Shown piece by piece: positions 1 through 8,799 of a DNA stretch of 64,000 nucleotides. The position numbers were made by a program, and so were the translations under genes. Where the stretch lies: assembly GCA_965204655.1 (NCBI GenBank), contig OZ241998.1:806001-870000 (forward strand), in the 5' to 3' direction. The stretch is from CATQHL01 sp965204655. GTDB taxonomy: Bacteria > Actinomycetota > Acidimicrobiia > Acidimicrobiales > CATQHL01. Each line of letters opens with the position of its first letter. The first letter of the stretch is position 1. The notes beneath the pieces were generated by a model. That model was not told the DNA's origin. It did no database searches and worked only from the letters and a program-made list of their open reading frames with translations.

Positions 1-154
1 TTTTTCCACCGAAACCGTGACTGGCCGGATCGTCCGCTCCGGCGTACGCCTCCACCTCCACCACGCGCCCTGCCCGCCCGCCGCAGCTCAATACCATCCC
101 GAGGAGTTCGGGCGCCACCTCAACGACCGGGCGCTCGAGGAAATCCCTGTTCAA
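1..154 (-). CDS. DNA-3-methyladenine glycosylase (AAG/MPG family), N-terminal fragment, cut by window edge
   Basis: Fifty-one codons are visible before the left edge. The translation from a TTG start contains FLERPVVEVAPELLG and VVEVEAYAGADDPASHG, matching the start of the AAG/MPG family of alkyladenine DNA glycosylases (family pattern: FxRPxxxVAxxLLG, then a VEVEAY segment carrying the catalytic Glu). Such enzymes excise alkylated purines in base excision repair. The TTG at 154-152 overlaps the argH stop (TTGA), so it is translationally coupled as the last visible gene of the arginine operon. argH followed by this glycosylase is a familiar order in actinobacteria. The fold, the rest of the active site and the true 3' end lie outside the window. 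Confidence 0.8.
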   Translation of the reverse strand, partial: MNRDFLERPVVEVAPELLGMVLSCGGRAGRVVEVEAYAGADDPASHGFGGK

Positions 155-1617
155 CCTCTTTGCAGGAGAGACTCCAACCTTTCGGCGTCGGCCTCCATCC
201 GCTCGCCGAAGCGGATGAATTGAACCGCCACCGACGCTGTGCCGCCGCCGCCGGGACTGCTTCGGCTCTCCAGAGCCGCTCCTTCCCTGAGCAGATCCGC
301 AGCATCCTGCCCGAGGGAAGCGGCGGCCATCTCTACGAAATCGCCCTCCCCATCCAACGACCTGCGCACCAATTCGGCGACGCGCCTGTGGGCGTCGCGA
401 AACCGCTCTCCCCTCTTCACCAGCATCTCTGCTAGGTCGGCGGCCGCCAAGTAGGGATCGTCGGCGGCTGACCGCATACGTTCTATGTTGAACTCCGCAC
501 TCCTGAACAGTCCCATCATCGCTTTCAGCCCCCCAAGCACCTGCCGCACGGAATCGAAGAGCGGCTCTTTGTCTTCTTGAAGATCTCTGTTGTAGGAAAG
601 CGGCAGGCCTTTCAGCACGGCTAGAAGGCCGGTCAGGTTTCCGATGAGCCTGCCCGAGCGCGCCCGCACCAACTCGGCGGCGTCGGGATTCTTCTTCTGA
701 GGAAGCATTGAACTGCCCGTGGAGAAGGCGTCGTGGAGTCGCAAGAAACCCACCTCTTCGCTGCACCAGAAGACGACCTCCTCTCCGAGGCGAGAGAGAT
801 GCACCCCGATGATGGTCAACACGAAGAGCGCCTCCGCAACGAAGTCCCGGTCGCTCACGGCGTCCAGAGAGTTCTCGAACCTGGCGGAAAAACCGAGTTC
901 GCCCGCCGTGAAGTCGGGGTCTACGCCCAGGGAGGTTCCTGCGGCCGCCCCTGCTCCCAGCGGCGAGACGTCGACTCGGTCAAAAGTCTGTATAAGACGT
1001 TCGAAGTCACGCGCCAGAGCCCAGCAGTGCGCCAGCAAGTGATGCGCCAGCAGCACCGGCTGGGCGCGCTGGAGATGTGTGTACGCGGGCAATCGCGCGT
1101 CAGGCGCTGAGGCGGCGCGATCCGAAAGCACCTTCTGCAGATCCAGCAGCGCCCCTGCTACCTCCAGCAGCGCCTCCTTCAAGTAGAGACGCAGGTCGCA
1201 GGCCACCTGGTCGTTGCGACTCCGAGCTGTGTGGAGTTTCCCTCCGACAGCGGGGGCGAGTTCGGTAACACGACGTTCCACTGCTGTGTGGATGTCTTCG
1301 TCGCTGGGGAGAAACTCAAACGCTCCCGAGAGCAGTTCGTCTTCGGCCGCATCGAGGGCGCTCAGTATCTCTTCGCCTTCGACTTCGGTAAGCAGATCCG
1401 ACCTCACCAAACTGCGGACGTGCGCACGAGAGCCGGCGATGTCGTGGCGGGCCAGCAGTCGGTCGTACTCCAGGCTGTCGCAGAACGACGTGAGTTCCTC
1501 CGCCGGCTCAGAAGCAGTACGGGCGGCCCAGAGCCTTGCGGGCGAGAAAGGGAAAGAAACTCCCCCCTCCTCGGGTCTTGCCGTTTGCTCTTCTTCCGGC
1601 AGTTCGTCCGATTCCAT
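151..1617 (-). CDS. argH: Argininosuccinate lyase
   Basis: Last step of arginine synthesis: splits argininosuccinate into arginine and fumarate. The 488-residue protein has the fumarase/aspartase superfamily signature GSSMLPQKKNPD at about residues 298-309, the N-terminal HDIAGSRAHV segment and the TARSRNDQVA motif used in substrate binding. It is about 20 residues longer than usual at the N terminus because of an acidic lead (MESDELPEEE...) before the family start; a later start is possible. It lies 15 bases after argG and overlaps the following glycosylase gene by 4 bases. Cytosolic homotetramer by family knowledge. Confidence 0.96.
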   Translation of the reverse strand: MESDELPEEEQTARPEEGGVSFPFSPARLWAARTASEPAEELTSFCDSLEYDRLLARHDIAGSRAHVRSLVRSDLLTEVEGEEILSALDAAEDELLSGAFEFLPSDEDIHTAVERRVTELAPAVGGKLHTARSRNDQVACDLRLYLKEALLEVAGALLDLQKVLSDRAASAPDARLPAYTHLQRAQPVLLAHHLLAHCWALARDFERLIQTFDRVDVSPLGAGAAAGTSLGVDPDFTAGELGFSARFENSLDAVSDRDFVAEALFVLTIIGVHLSRLGEEVVFWCSEEVGFLRLHDAFSTGSSMLPQKKNPDAAELVRARSGRLIGNLTGLLAVLKGLPLSYNRDLQEDKEPLFDSVRQVLGGLKAMMGLFRSAEFNIERMRSAADDPYLAAADLAEMLVKRGERFRDAHRRVAELVRRSLDGEGDFVEMAAASLGQDAADLLREGAALESRSSPGGGGTASVAVQFIRFGERMEADAERLESLLQRG

Positions 1618-1632
1618 TATCGCTGGACGCCC

Positions 1633-2871
1633 TTAGAAGCGGTCTCCCCGCAGTGCTGCGGTGCGCAGGCGAAGGGCGTTCAGTTTTATGAAGCCGTCGG
1701 CGTCGCTCTGGTTGTAGGCGCCCTCGTCTTCCTCAAACGTAGCGGTCGCCCGGTCGAACAGGGAATTCTCTGAGCGACGGCCGACGACGCTCACCGACCC
1801 TTTGTAGAGCTTCACACGCACCACGCCGTTGACGCTCCGTTGACTCCAGTCAACCGCCTCCTGGAGCATCCGGCGTTCCGGACTCCACCAGTAGCCGTTG
1901 TAGATCAGGCTTGCGTAGCGGGGCATGAGATCGTCCTTGAGGCGGAACACCTCGCGGTCGAGGGTGAGCGACTCCATCGCCCTGTGCGCCCGGGCGATGA
2001 TCGTGCCGCCCGGCGTTTCATAAGCGCCCCGGGATTTCATGCCCACGTAGCGGTTCTCCACCAGGTCGACCCGGCCTACGCCATGGCGCCCACCCAGTTC
2101 GTTCAGGTTGGTCAAGATCGCAGCCGGCGTCATCGCTTCGCCGTCAATGGCCGAGACGTCGCCCGCCTCAAAAGCAAGCTCCAGGTAGAGGGGTTCTTGC
2201 GGAGCTTCAGCGGGGTCGACCGTCCAGCGCCACATGCTGCGCTCCGGCTCCAGCCAGGGATCCTCCAAGCGGCCTCCCTCATAGGAGATATGCAACAGAT
2301 TGGCGTCGGTGGAATACGGGGAAGCGCCCTCGGACGCCCCTTCAATGGGGATGCCCTCCCTCTCCGCAAACGCCAGCAGCCTCTCGCGAGAGGTCAGATC
2401 CCAGATCCGCCACGGGGCGATCACTTTGATGTCGGGGGCGAGAGCGTATGCGCCCAGTTCAAAACGGACCTGGTCGTTTCCCTTGCCTGTGGCTCCGTGA
2501 GAGATCGCGTCGGCGCCGGTCGCTGCGGCTATCTCCACCAGACGCTTGGCGATCAGCGGTCGGGCGATCGACGTACCGAGAAGGTACTCGCCTTCATAAA
2601 GGGCGTTGGCGCGGAACATGGGAAAGACATAGTCACGGACGAACGTCTCACGCAAGTCCTCCACCCTTATGTCGCTTACGCCCATGTCTGCGGCCTTGGC
2701 TCGCGCTATTTCCAGTTCCTCCCCCTGCCCTAGGTCGGCGGTGAAGGCCACGACCTCGCAGTCGTAGTTAATCTGCAGCCAGCGCAAGATCACCGAGGTG
2801 TCCAATCCACCGGAATAGGCAAGAACCACCTTGCTGGGAACAGAAGGCGAATTAGCCGTTCCTTGGGTCAT
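1633..2871 (-). CDS. argG: Argininosuccinate synthase
   Basis: Condenses citrulline and aspartate with ATP. The 412-residue protein is of normal length. The ATP-pyrophosphatase P-loop AYSGGLDTS lies at residues 18-26, followed by the EVVAFTADLGQGEE block, GATGKGNDQVRFE and the SPYSTDANLLH segment typical of the family. The start lies 4 bases after the argR stop, and argH follows after 15 bases, so it is internal to the operon. No anomalies seen. Confidence 0.97.
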   Translation of the reverse strand: MTQGTANSPSVPSKVVLAYSGGLDTSVILRWLQINYDCEVVAFTADLGQGEELEIARAKAADMGVSDIRVEDLRETFVRDYVFPMFRANALYEGEYLLGTSIARPLIAKRLVEIAAATGADAISHGATGKGNDQVRFELGAYALAPDIKVIAPWRIWDLTSRERLLAFAEREGIPIEGASEGASPYSTDANLLHISYEGGRLEDPWLEPERSMWRWTVDPAEAPQEPLYLELAFEAGDVSAIDGEAMTPAAILTNLNELGGRHGVGRVDLVENRYVGMKSRGAYETPGGTIIARAHRAMESLTLDREVFRLKDDLMPRYASLIYNGYWWSPERRMLQEAVDWSQRSVNGVVRVKLYKGSVSVVGRRSENSLFDRATATFEEDEGAYNQSDADGFIKLNALRLRTAALRGDRF

Positions 2872-2875
2872 CGTC

Positions 2876-3424
2876 TTAGTGCTCCTCTTTGGGCGAGGGG
2901 GGAATCTCGGGCAGCCCTGCCAAGCCTAGGAGTCGGTTGGCCACATCCAGAGGGTTGTGGCTCTCCGCCGCCACCACCAAAACGGTGTCGTCGCCCGCAA
3001 GCGTGGCCAGGATTCCTGAAAGGGCGGCGCGGTCGAGGGCGGAAGCCACCACGTGCGCAGTACCAGGGGGGGTCTTCAGACAGACCAGGTTGCCTGAACA
3101 CCCTATTTCTATCACCCATTCCCCTAGGAGGCGGCGGAGATGATCTTCGCTGCTCACCCGCAAGGCAGGAAGGTTGGGGATGGCGTAGACGCTGCCCGCT
3201 CCGGCCATTCTCACCTTGATAGCCCCCAACTCTTCTAGGTCGCGTGAGACGGTGGCCTGGGTGGAGCGAATCCCCAAGGCCGCCAACCCTTCTACGATCT
3301 GTTCCTGCCTGCCGACGGCTTTCTCGGTAAGCATGCGCTCTATGAGATGCTGGCGGCGTCGCTTGCCTCTGTACATGTCGCTGCTGCCGCTGTCGCCGCT
3401 GTATGTCATCTCGTCGGGACACAT
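2876..3424 (-). CDS. argR: Arginine repressor ArgR
   Basis: Arginine-dependent transcription factor, expected to bind ARG boxes as a hexamer. The 182-residue protein has the winged-helix DNA-binding domain with the family motif STQATVSRDLEELG (about residues 54-67). Its C-terminal oligomerisation/arginine-binding domain includes GTAHVVASALD and AGDDTVLVV. The ATG used here sits 3 bases after the argF stop; Met17 is an alternative that would remove a Ser/Asp-rich lead before YRGKRRRQHLIERML. Encoding the repressor inside the operon it probably controls implies autoregulation; the likely target is the site upstream of argC at 8737-8751. Confidence 0.93.
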   Translation of the reverse strand: MCPDEMTYSGDSGSSDMYRGKRRRQHLIERMLTEKAVGRQEQIVEGLAALGIRSTQATVSRDLEELGAIKVRMAGAGSVYAIPNLPALRVSSEDHLRRLLGEWVIEIGCSGNLVCLKTPPGTAHVVASALDRAALSGILATLAGDDTVLVVAAESHNPLDVANRLLGLAGLPEIPPSPKEEH

Positions 3425-3427
3425 CTC

Positions 3428-4402
3428 CTAGCCCGCCTCGGGACTTGCGGCTGCGACCAGCCACCAGAGCAGGCCTCTGGCCGCGTGCAACCGGTTGGCT
3501 GCCTGCTGCCATACGCAAGAGCGCGGGCCGTCTATGACCTCGGGAGTGACTTCCAGACCGCGGTGCGCGGGCAGGCAATGCAGGAAGACCGTTTCGGGGC
3601 CTGCGGCGGTCATAAGAGCTTCGTCCACTACGAAACCGGCGAAATCTGCTTTGCGACGCTCCGATTCGGCTTCCTGCCCCATGGACACCCAGACGTCCGT
3701 GTAGACGGCGTCTGCACCCGCAACGGCGTCGTAGGGATCACTGCTCTGCGAAACGGCCGCTCCCTGGCGTCGGAAACAACCCAGATCGTCCTGGGAAAAG
3801 GAGTAGCCCGGAGGCGACGCCACGCTCACCTCCAGTCCCAAGCGGCCCGCCGCCAAGACCAAGGAGCGCGCCACGTTGTTGGCGTCACCTACATAAGCCA
3901 GTTTGCGCCCGGCCAGGTCGCCCCACCTCTCCTGGAGGGTCAGCACGTCGGCCAAGGCTTGAAGGGGGTGAGAGCGGTCGGAGAGCAAGTTGACGACCGG
4001 CACTTCTGCTGCGGAAGCTAGGCGGAGCAGGGTTTCGTGCTCGTGGACGCGTGCGGCGATGACGGCGTGGTAAAGGCTCAGGGTGCGGGCTGCATCCTCC
4101 GGAGATTCGCGCCCGCCCAGAGCGACCTCCTCTTTCGTAATGCTGACCGGATGCCCGCCCAGCGCAACCACGGCCATCTCGGCCGAGTTACGGGTGCGCA
4201 AGGAGGGTTTCTCAAACAACAACGCCACTCCCCTGCCGGCCAGGACAGGAGGCGGAGTCTGCTTTGACATCTCAAGAACCTGCTCCATTTCGGCGAGCGA
4301 CAGGTCGTCCACTTCCAGAAGGTGGCGGGTAGCGCCTCCCGAAGCAGAAGAAGCAGACGACTGCGGAGACGAAGGAGACCGCATGGGCGTCGTGGGGGTC
4401 AT
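3428..4402 (-). CDS. argF: Ornithine carbamoyltransferase
   Basis: Makes citrulline from ornithine and carbamoyl phosphate. The carbamoyl-phosphate motif appears as FEKPSLRTR (residues 63-71; the usual Thr after Ser is Leu here), followed by the HPLQALAD motif and HCLPAHRG near residue 268. I chose the ATG at 4402, 13 bases after the argD stop; Met7 (4384) is an alternative. The first 25 residues are Ser/Thr/Pro-rich and precede the family start at HLLEVDDLS. The longer reading to 4465 would overlap argD and is unlikely. Internal operon gene between argD and argR. Confidence 0.94.
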   Translation of the reverse strand: MTPTTPMRSPSSPQSSASSASGGATRHLLEVDDLSLAEMEQVLEMSKQTPPPVLAGRGVALLFEKPSLRTRNSAEMAVVALGGHPVSITKEEVALGGRESPEDAARTLSLYHAVIAARVHEHETLLRLASAAEVPVVNLLSDRSHPLQALADVLTLQERWGDLAGRKLAYVGDANNVARSLVLAAGRLGLEVSVASPPGYSFSQDDLGCFRRQGAAVSQSSDPYDAVAGADAVYTDVWVSMGQEAESERRKADFAGFVVDEALMTAAGPETVFLHCLPAHRGLEVTPEVIDGPRSCVWQQAANRLHAARGLLWWLVAAASPEAG

Positions 4403-4415
4403 GGCGTCTTGGGCG

Positions 4416-5627
4416 TCATCTAGCCAGACAGGCCGCCAGACGCCGAACTGCCTCGTCGATCTCATCTGCCGTGACCGTCAATGGGGGGGTGAGACGCAGC
4501 GCCGAGGAGGTGACGGCGTTTACCACCAAACCCCTTCGCAGACAGTCTGCCGCTGCGTCGGCGGCCTGCTGACCTTCGGGGAGGGCATCGGTGTCCAACT
4601 CGGCCGCTAGGAGTAGTCCTCGACCTCGCACGGAGGCGATTCCCTCGGTCGATTCCAGCGCCGAACGGAGGCGGGCGCCGGCTTCGGCGGCGTGAGCAGG
4701 GGCGTCGAGTTCCTCCATGGCCTCGAGGGTGGCGCGGGCGGCCGCAGCGGCCAGGGGTTGACCCCCGAACGTGCTGCCGTGCTCGCCCGGTCTGAACGAC
4801 GCAGCAATCTCGGAACGGGCCCAGCAGGCGCCGATCGGCACCCCGTTGCCTAGCGCCTTTGCCGTCGTGACCACGTCGGGGCGCACCCCAGACTGCTGAT
4901 GGGCAAACCAGTCACCGGTGCGCGCCATGCCGGTCTGCACTTCGTCGAACATGAGCAACAGGTGATGCGTCTTGCAGATCTCCGCCAACTCTTCTAGGTA
5001 TCCGGGGGGCGGAACGTTCACACCCCCTTCGGCCTGTATGGGTTCTACCAGGACTGCCGCCGTGCCGGGATCGATCACCTTCTCCACAGCCGAAGCGTCG
5101 CCGAACGGCACGTGGCGGAATCCCTCGGGCAAGGGCTGGAAGACCTCGTGTTTTTCAGGCTGGCCGGTGGCGTGAAGCGTTGCCAAGGTTCTCCCGTGAA
5201 AAGAGCGAAGGGTGGAGATCACCGTGTGGCGGCCGCGACCTGCCCAGCGACGGGCAAGCTTGATGGCAGTTTCGTTGGCCTCCGCCCCGGAATTGGCGAA
5301 GAAGACCTGACCTCCCCCGCCCAACAGACGATTCAGCATCTGCGCCAACTCTGCGTTGTGCTCGGTTGCGAAAAGGTTGGAGACGTGCAGAAGCCGCCCG
5401 GCCTGGGTGGCGATGGCCTCGGTGACTTTGGGGTGGCAGTGACCCAAACTAGTCACTGCCAGACCGCTAAGAAAGTCCAGATACTCCTTGCCGCAACGGT
5501 CCCAGAGGCGAGTGCCCGATCCGCTCACGAACATCACGTCGGGCGCAGAGTAGGTAGGCATGAGCGGACACTGCGACATTCCTTCGGGCGCCCCCACTGC
5601 AGCGGCGTGGGCGGGAGCAGGATTCAT
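4416..5627 (-). CDS. argD: Acetylornithine aminotransferase
   Basis: Pyridoxal-phosphate class III aminotransferase forming N-acetylornithine. About 403 residues from the ATG at 5627, which overlaps the argB stop in an ATGA arrangement; this is why I prefer it to the longer reading from 5756. Motifs: GAEANETAIKLAR in the PLP-binding region, the FDEVQTGMARTG block, and the Schiff-base lysine in TTAKALGNG near residue 256. It is 13 bases before argF. Length and motifs are ordinary. Confidence 0.95.
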   Translation of the reverse strand: MNPAPAHAAAVGAPEGMSQCPLMPTYSAPDVMFVSGSGTRLWDRCGKEYLDFLSGLAVTSLGHCHPKVTEAIATQAGRLLHVSNLFATEHNAELAQMLNRLLGGGGQVFFANSGAEANETAIKLARRWAGRGRHTVISTLRSFHGRTLATLHATGQPEKHEVFQPLPEGFRHVPFGDASAVEKVIDPGTAAVLVEPIQAEGGVNVPPPGYLEELAEICKTHHLLLMFDEVQTGMARTGDWFAHQQSGVRPDVVTTAKALGNGVPIGACWARSEIAASFRPGEHGSTFGGQPLAAAAARATLEAMEELDAPAHAAEAGARLRSALESTEGIASVRGRGLLLAAELDTDALPEGQQAADAAADCLRRGLVVNAVTSSALRLTPPLTVTADEIDEAVRRLAACLAR

Positions 5628-6541
5628 GACTTGACGCCCGGAAGAATCATCGTGCCCGAACCTTGGTCGGTGAAGAGCTCCAGCAGCAAGGAGTGAGGTC
5701 GTGTCCCGTCTAAGAGGTGCGCCGAACCGACGCCCCCCTCCAGCGCCCGCAAGCACGCCTCCGCCTTGGGAAGCATCCCGCCTTCGAGCCTTCCCGAGTT
5801 CAGGGCTTCCGCAAGCTGGGAAGAGGAAATTTCCGAAATCAAGCTAGAGACGTCACCCACATCGGCCAGCAGTCCAGGCACGTTGCTCAGAATCACCAGG
5901 CGTTCAGCCGCTAGCGCAACCGCCAGCGCTCCTGCGACCGTGTCGGCGTTGATGTTGTAGGTCTGCCCTTCAGCGTCGCTGCCTATGCTGGAAACAACCG
6001 GGATGAGCTGCATGGATAACAGACGCTCTACCAGGCTGACATTGACCTCCTCCACCTCACCTACGAAACCCAGCGAAGGGTCGCGCGGCGCGGCGCGTAT
6101 GAGGCTGGCGTCTTCCCCCGAAATACCCACCGCCAGAGGGCCGTGCCTATTGATGCTGGCGACGATGCCGCTGTTCACCTTTCCGACGAGAACCATGCGG
6201 GCGATCTCTAGCGTCTCGGAGTCGGTCACGCGACGCCCTTCCACGAACTTCGGGGATTTACCGAGTTGATCCATGACCTCGTCTATCTGGTTGCCTCCGC
6301 CGTGCACGACCACCGGAAGGACGCCGACGGAAGCCAGCGCCACAACGTCGGAAGCGAACGATTTCGCAAGTTCCGGATCTCCCATAGCGGCTCCCCCGAA
6401 CTTGATCACGACCTTCCGCCCTCGAAAGCGCTGCACGTAAGAAAGAGCCCCGACCAAGATCTCCGCGGCGGCCACCTGAGGGGGGGTCTCCGCGGCGGGC
6501 ACCCCGGGCGGCTGGGAAGCCTTCATTGCGCCTCTAACCAT
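5624..6541 (-). CDS. argB: N-acetylglutamate kinase
   Basis: Phosphorylates N-acetylglutamate; in the cyclic arginine pathway it is the usual arginine feedback point. The 305-residue protein has the amino-acid-kinase motifs VVIKFGGAAMGD and VVVHGGGNQIDE, the NADTVAGALA segment and the GTMI C-terminal end. The ATG at 6541 overlaps the argJ stop by one base (TGATG), and the gene ends in an ATGA overlap with argD, so translation is coupled on both sides. The first ~25 residues (Pro/Ala-rich) precede the conserved core. Confidence 0.95.
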   Translation of the reverse strand: MVRGAMKASQPPGVPAAETPPQVAAAEILVGALSYVQRFRGRKVVIKFGGAAMGDPELAKSFASDVVALASVGVLPVVVHGGGNQIDEVMDQLGKSPKFVEGRRVTDSETLEIARMVLVGKVNSGIVASINRHGPLAVGISGEDASLIRAAPRDPSLGFVGEVEEVNVSLVERLLSMQLIPVVSSIGSDAEGQTYNINADTVAGALAVALAAERLVILSNVPGLLADVGDVSSLISEISSSQLAEALNSGRLEGGMLPKAEACLRALEGGVGSAHLLDGTRPHSLLLELFTDQGSGTMILPGVKS

Positions 6542-7704
6542 CAACTCGTCGCAGAGTTCTCGTCTATGTAGGCGTGGGAGAGATCGACCGTGATGATCTC
6601 CGCCTCTCCGTCGCCCATGCCCAAATCCACGTTGAGTTCGAGACGCCGGCGGCGCATGTAGTCGGCGACGGCTGCGACGTCCGGATTTTGCGGGGCGCCG
6701 CGGGCATACAACACATGCTCTCCGTAGGCGATTCTCAGGCGGGCAGGATCGAAAGCCACCCCCGCAGCCCCCACCTCGCTGGCTATGCGCCCCCAGTAGG
6801 GATCCTCGCCGAACCAGGAGCACTTGACTAACTGGCAGTTGGCGCAGTCTCTAGCAACCTTGGCCGCTTCTTCCCTGCTGGACGCCCCGGTCACCTTCAG
6901 CAGCACCGTCTTGGTAGAACCTTCGGCGTCGTCTGCCATCTGCAACGCCAGATCCAGGCAGATCTCGGCCACGGCCGCCTCCAGATCCGCAGGCGACGCG
7001 CCGTCAGAGGCTCCGTTGGCCAACAGAAGAACCGTGTCGTTCGTGGACTCTGCGCCGTCAACAGTAAGACGGTTGAAACTCTCTGCGACCCCCGCGCGCA
7101 GAACGGACTGCAACACAGAGGGTGACGCGCAGGCGTCGGTGGTCAGGACGGCCAGCATGGTGGCCATGTTCGGCTCAAGCATCGCAGCCCCCTTGGCGAT
7201 GCCTCCGACTCGGAATCCCTTCCCGTCCACAACGGCGGTCTTGGACACGGTGTCGGTAGTCATCAACGCTTCGGCTGCTTGCTCTCCGCCTTCGGGACTG
7301 AGTGACGCCGCGGCTTTCGGAATGCCCGCCGCCACGGCTTCCATAGGCATCGGGAAACCTATGAGGCCGGTGGAACAGACCAGCACATGACGAGTCTCGC
7401 AGCCGAGGGCTGCCGCCGTCAGCGAGCACATACTTTCGGCGTCGGCTAGGCCCGCCTCACCCGTGGCGGCGTTCGCGTTGCCGCTGTTGAGGACGACAAC
7501 CGACGCATGACCGCCCGACGCCTGAAGGTGGCGGCGGCTCACCACCACCGGAGCGGCGGTCATCCGGTTTGAGGTAAAGACGCCTGCGGCAGGCACCGAA
7601 GCGGCGTCGTGCGCAGCAACCATCGCCAGGTCGAGGGCGCCGGACGGCTTGACGCCGGCTGCTACGCCCGAGGCTGTGAAACCCTCCACCGCCGTAACGC
7701 TCAC
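6541..7704 (-). CDS. argJ: Bifunctional ornithine acetyltransferase / N-acetylglutamate synthase
   Basis: Transfers the acetyl group of N-acetylornithine to glutamate, giving the recycling form of the arginine pathway. About 387 residues from a GTG at 7704 that overlaps the argC stop (GTGA). The self-cleavage site lies in PNMATMLAVLTTD, with the nucleophilic Thr near residue 182, so the chain should split into alpha and beta parts. Further family motifs are VLNSGNANAATGEAG and the AYIDENSATS C terminus. A longer reading to 7815 exists but would run deep into argC. Confidence 0.95.
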   Translation of the reverse strand: MSVTAVEGFTASGVAAGVKPSGALDLAMVAAHDAASVPAAGVFTSNRMTAAPVVVSRRHLQASGGHASVVVLNSGNANAATGEAGLADAESMCSLTAAALGCETRHVLVCSTGLIGFPMPMEAVAAGIPKAAASLSPEGGEQAAEALMTTDTVSKTAVVDGKGFRVGGIAKGAAMLEPNMATMLAVLTTDACASPSVLQSVLRAGVAESFNRLTVDGAESTNDTVLLLANGASDGASPADLEAAVAEICLDLALQMADDAEGSTKTVLLKVTGASSREEAAKVARDCANCQLVKCSWFGEDPYWGRIASEVGAAGVAFDPARLRIAYGEHVLYARGAPQNPDVAAVADYMRRRRLELNVDLGMGDGEAEIITVDLSHAYIDENSATS

Positions 7705-8717
7705 GAGAACACCCCGGACAGAGGCAGCCCTGTCGTCTCCGGCAGGCCGCAGATGACGTTTGCACATTGAATTGCCTGACCCGCTGCGCCCTTGCCCAGG
7801 TTGTCCAAGGCGCAAAGCGCCAGAACCCAGCCCGTACGCGGATCGAGATGGACGCTGAGGTGTGCACTGTTAGAACCGAGGGTGTCCTTAGTGGACGGCG
7901 GCTCGGGAAATACGCTCACGAACGGCTCGTCTGCGTAGGTGTCTGCGTATACATCTCGAAGATCCTCTTGCGAGACGCCCTCAAGAGGACGGGCGTAACA
8001 AGTAGCCAGGATGCCTCTGCTCATCGGAGCGAGATGCGGCGTGAAGAGCACCGAGGCGCCCAGTGCCTGCTGGATTTCCGGCGTGTGGCGGTGATTGAGC
8101 AACCCGTAGGCGCAGAAGTCTTCATTCACGGCGCCGAAAGTGGTGTTGGACTTGGGCGCTCGGCCGGCCCCAGTCACTCCGCTGGCGGCGTCCACGACTA
8201 TCCCGTCGGTCTGGATCGCAGCGGCTCGCACGAGCGGAGCAAGCGCTAGGAGGGCGGCGGTCGGGTAGCAACCTGGAACCGCCGCCGCTTGCGTGGAGGC
8301 AAGGTCGTCTCGCTCCAGTTCAGGCAGGCCGTAGACGAACTTGTCGATCTCCTCGGGCGCCGCGTGCGGTTGTCCGTACCAGTATTCGTATTCGCCCGGG
8401 TCTTTCAAGCGGAAGTCCGCTGCCAGATCTACAAAGAAGAAATCGCCGTTAAGAAGGTCGGCCGCCATCGTCTGAGATGCCCCGTGGGGAAGCCCGCTGA
8501 ACACCAGGTCGCAACGGTCGAAAATACCCGGAGCGTAGGGAGCTATCTCCAGGTCGGGATAGACAGAGGCGAGCCCGCGGAGACGCTCCCCCACCGCAAA
8601 TGGTTCTGCCGCTCTCCCCGTGACCACTCCCACTTCAAAATTTGAGTGCCCCGCAAGCAGACGCAGCAATTCCGCCCCTGTGTAACCGGAAGCCCCGAGA
8701 ATTCCTACGTTCAGCAT
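7701..8717 (-). CDS. argC: N-acetyl-gamma-glutamyl-phosphate reductase
   Basis: NADPH-dependent reduction of N-acetylglutamyl phosphate; first gene of the arginine operon. The 338-residue protein has the Rossmann start VGILGASGYTGAELLRLL and the catalytic Cys in VPGCYPTAALLAL (about Cys150). The ATG at 8717 directly follows a TATAAT box with only 7 bases between, so the message is probably leaderless. A TTG two codons upstream (8723) is possible but would begin before the expected transcription start. Ends in a GTGA overlap with argJ. Confidence 0.95.
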   Translation of the reverse strand: MLNVGILGASGYTGAELLRLLAGHSNFEVGVVTGRAAEPFAVGERLRGLASVYPDLEIAPYAPGIFDRCDLVFSGLPHGASQTMAADLLNGDFFFVDLAADFRLKDPGEYEYWYGQPHAAPEEIDKFVYGLPELERDDLASTQAAAVPGCYPTAALLALAPLVRAAAIQTDGIVVDAASGVTGAGRAPKSNTTFGAVNEDFCAYGLLNHRHTPEIQQALGASVLFTPHLAPMSRGILATCYARPLEGVSQEDLRDVYADTYADEPFVSVFPEPPSTKDTLGSNSAHLSVHLDPRTGWVLALCALDNLGKGAAGQAIQCANVICGLPETTGLPLSGVFS

Positions 8718-8751
8718 CCACAAGATTATACAGACTCATGAATAAAACTTG
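8717..8751 (-). promoter_or_regulatory. argC promoter with ARG-box-like operator, probable leaderless start
   Basis: Reading the minus strand, TATAAT occupies 8730-8725 and the A of the argC ATG is at 8717, so an RNA start 7 bases after the -10 box would fall on or next to the ATG. No Shine-Dalgarno sequence is present. Upstream at 8737-8751 the plus strand reads CATGAATAAAACTTG; the first 11 bases fit the low-GC/Bacillus ARG-box half (CATGAATAAAA), while the second half is degenerate. The site would sit between -35 and -10, suitable for repression by the ArgR encoded in the operon. A clear -35 box is not visible. Confidence 0.5.
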
Positions 8752-8799
8752 CCGACAGCGTCCGCGATCCTGAGAAGCCGCCTAGCAAACGCCGATGGT

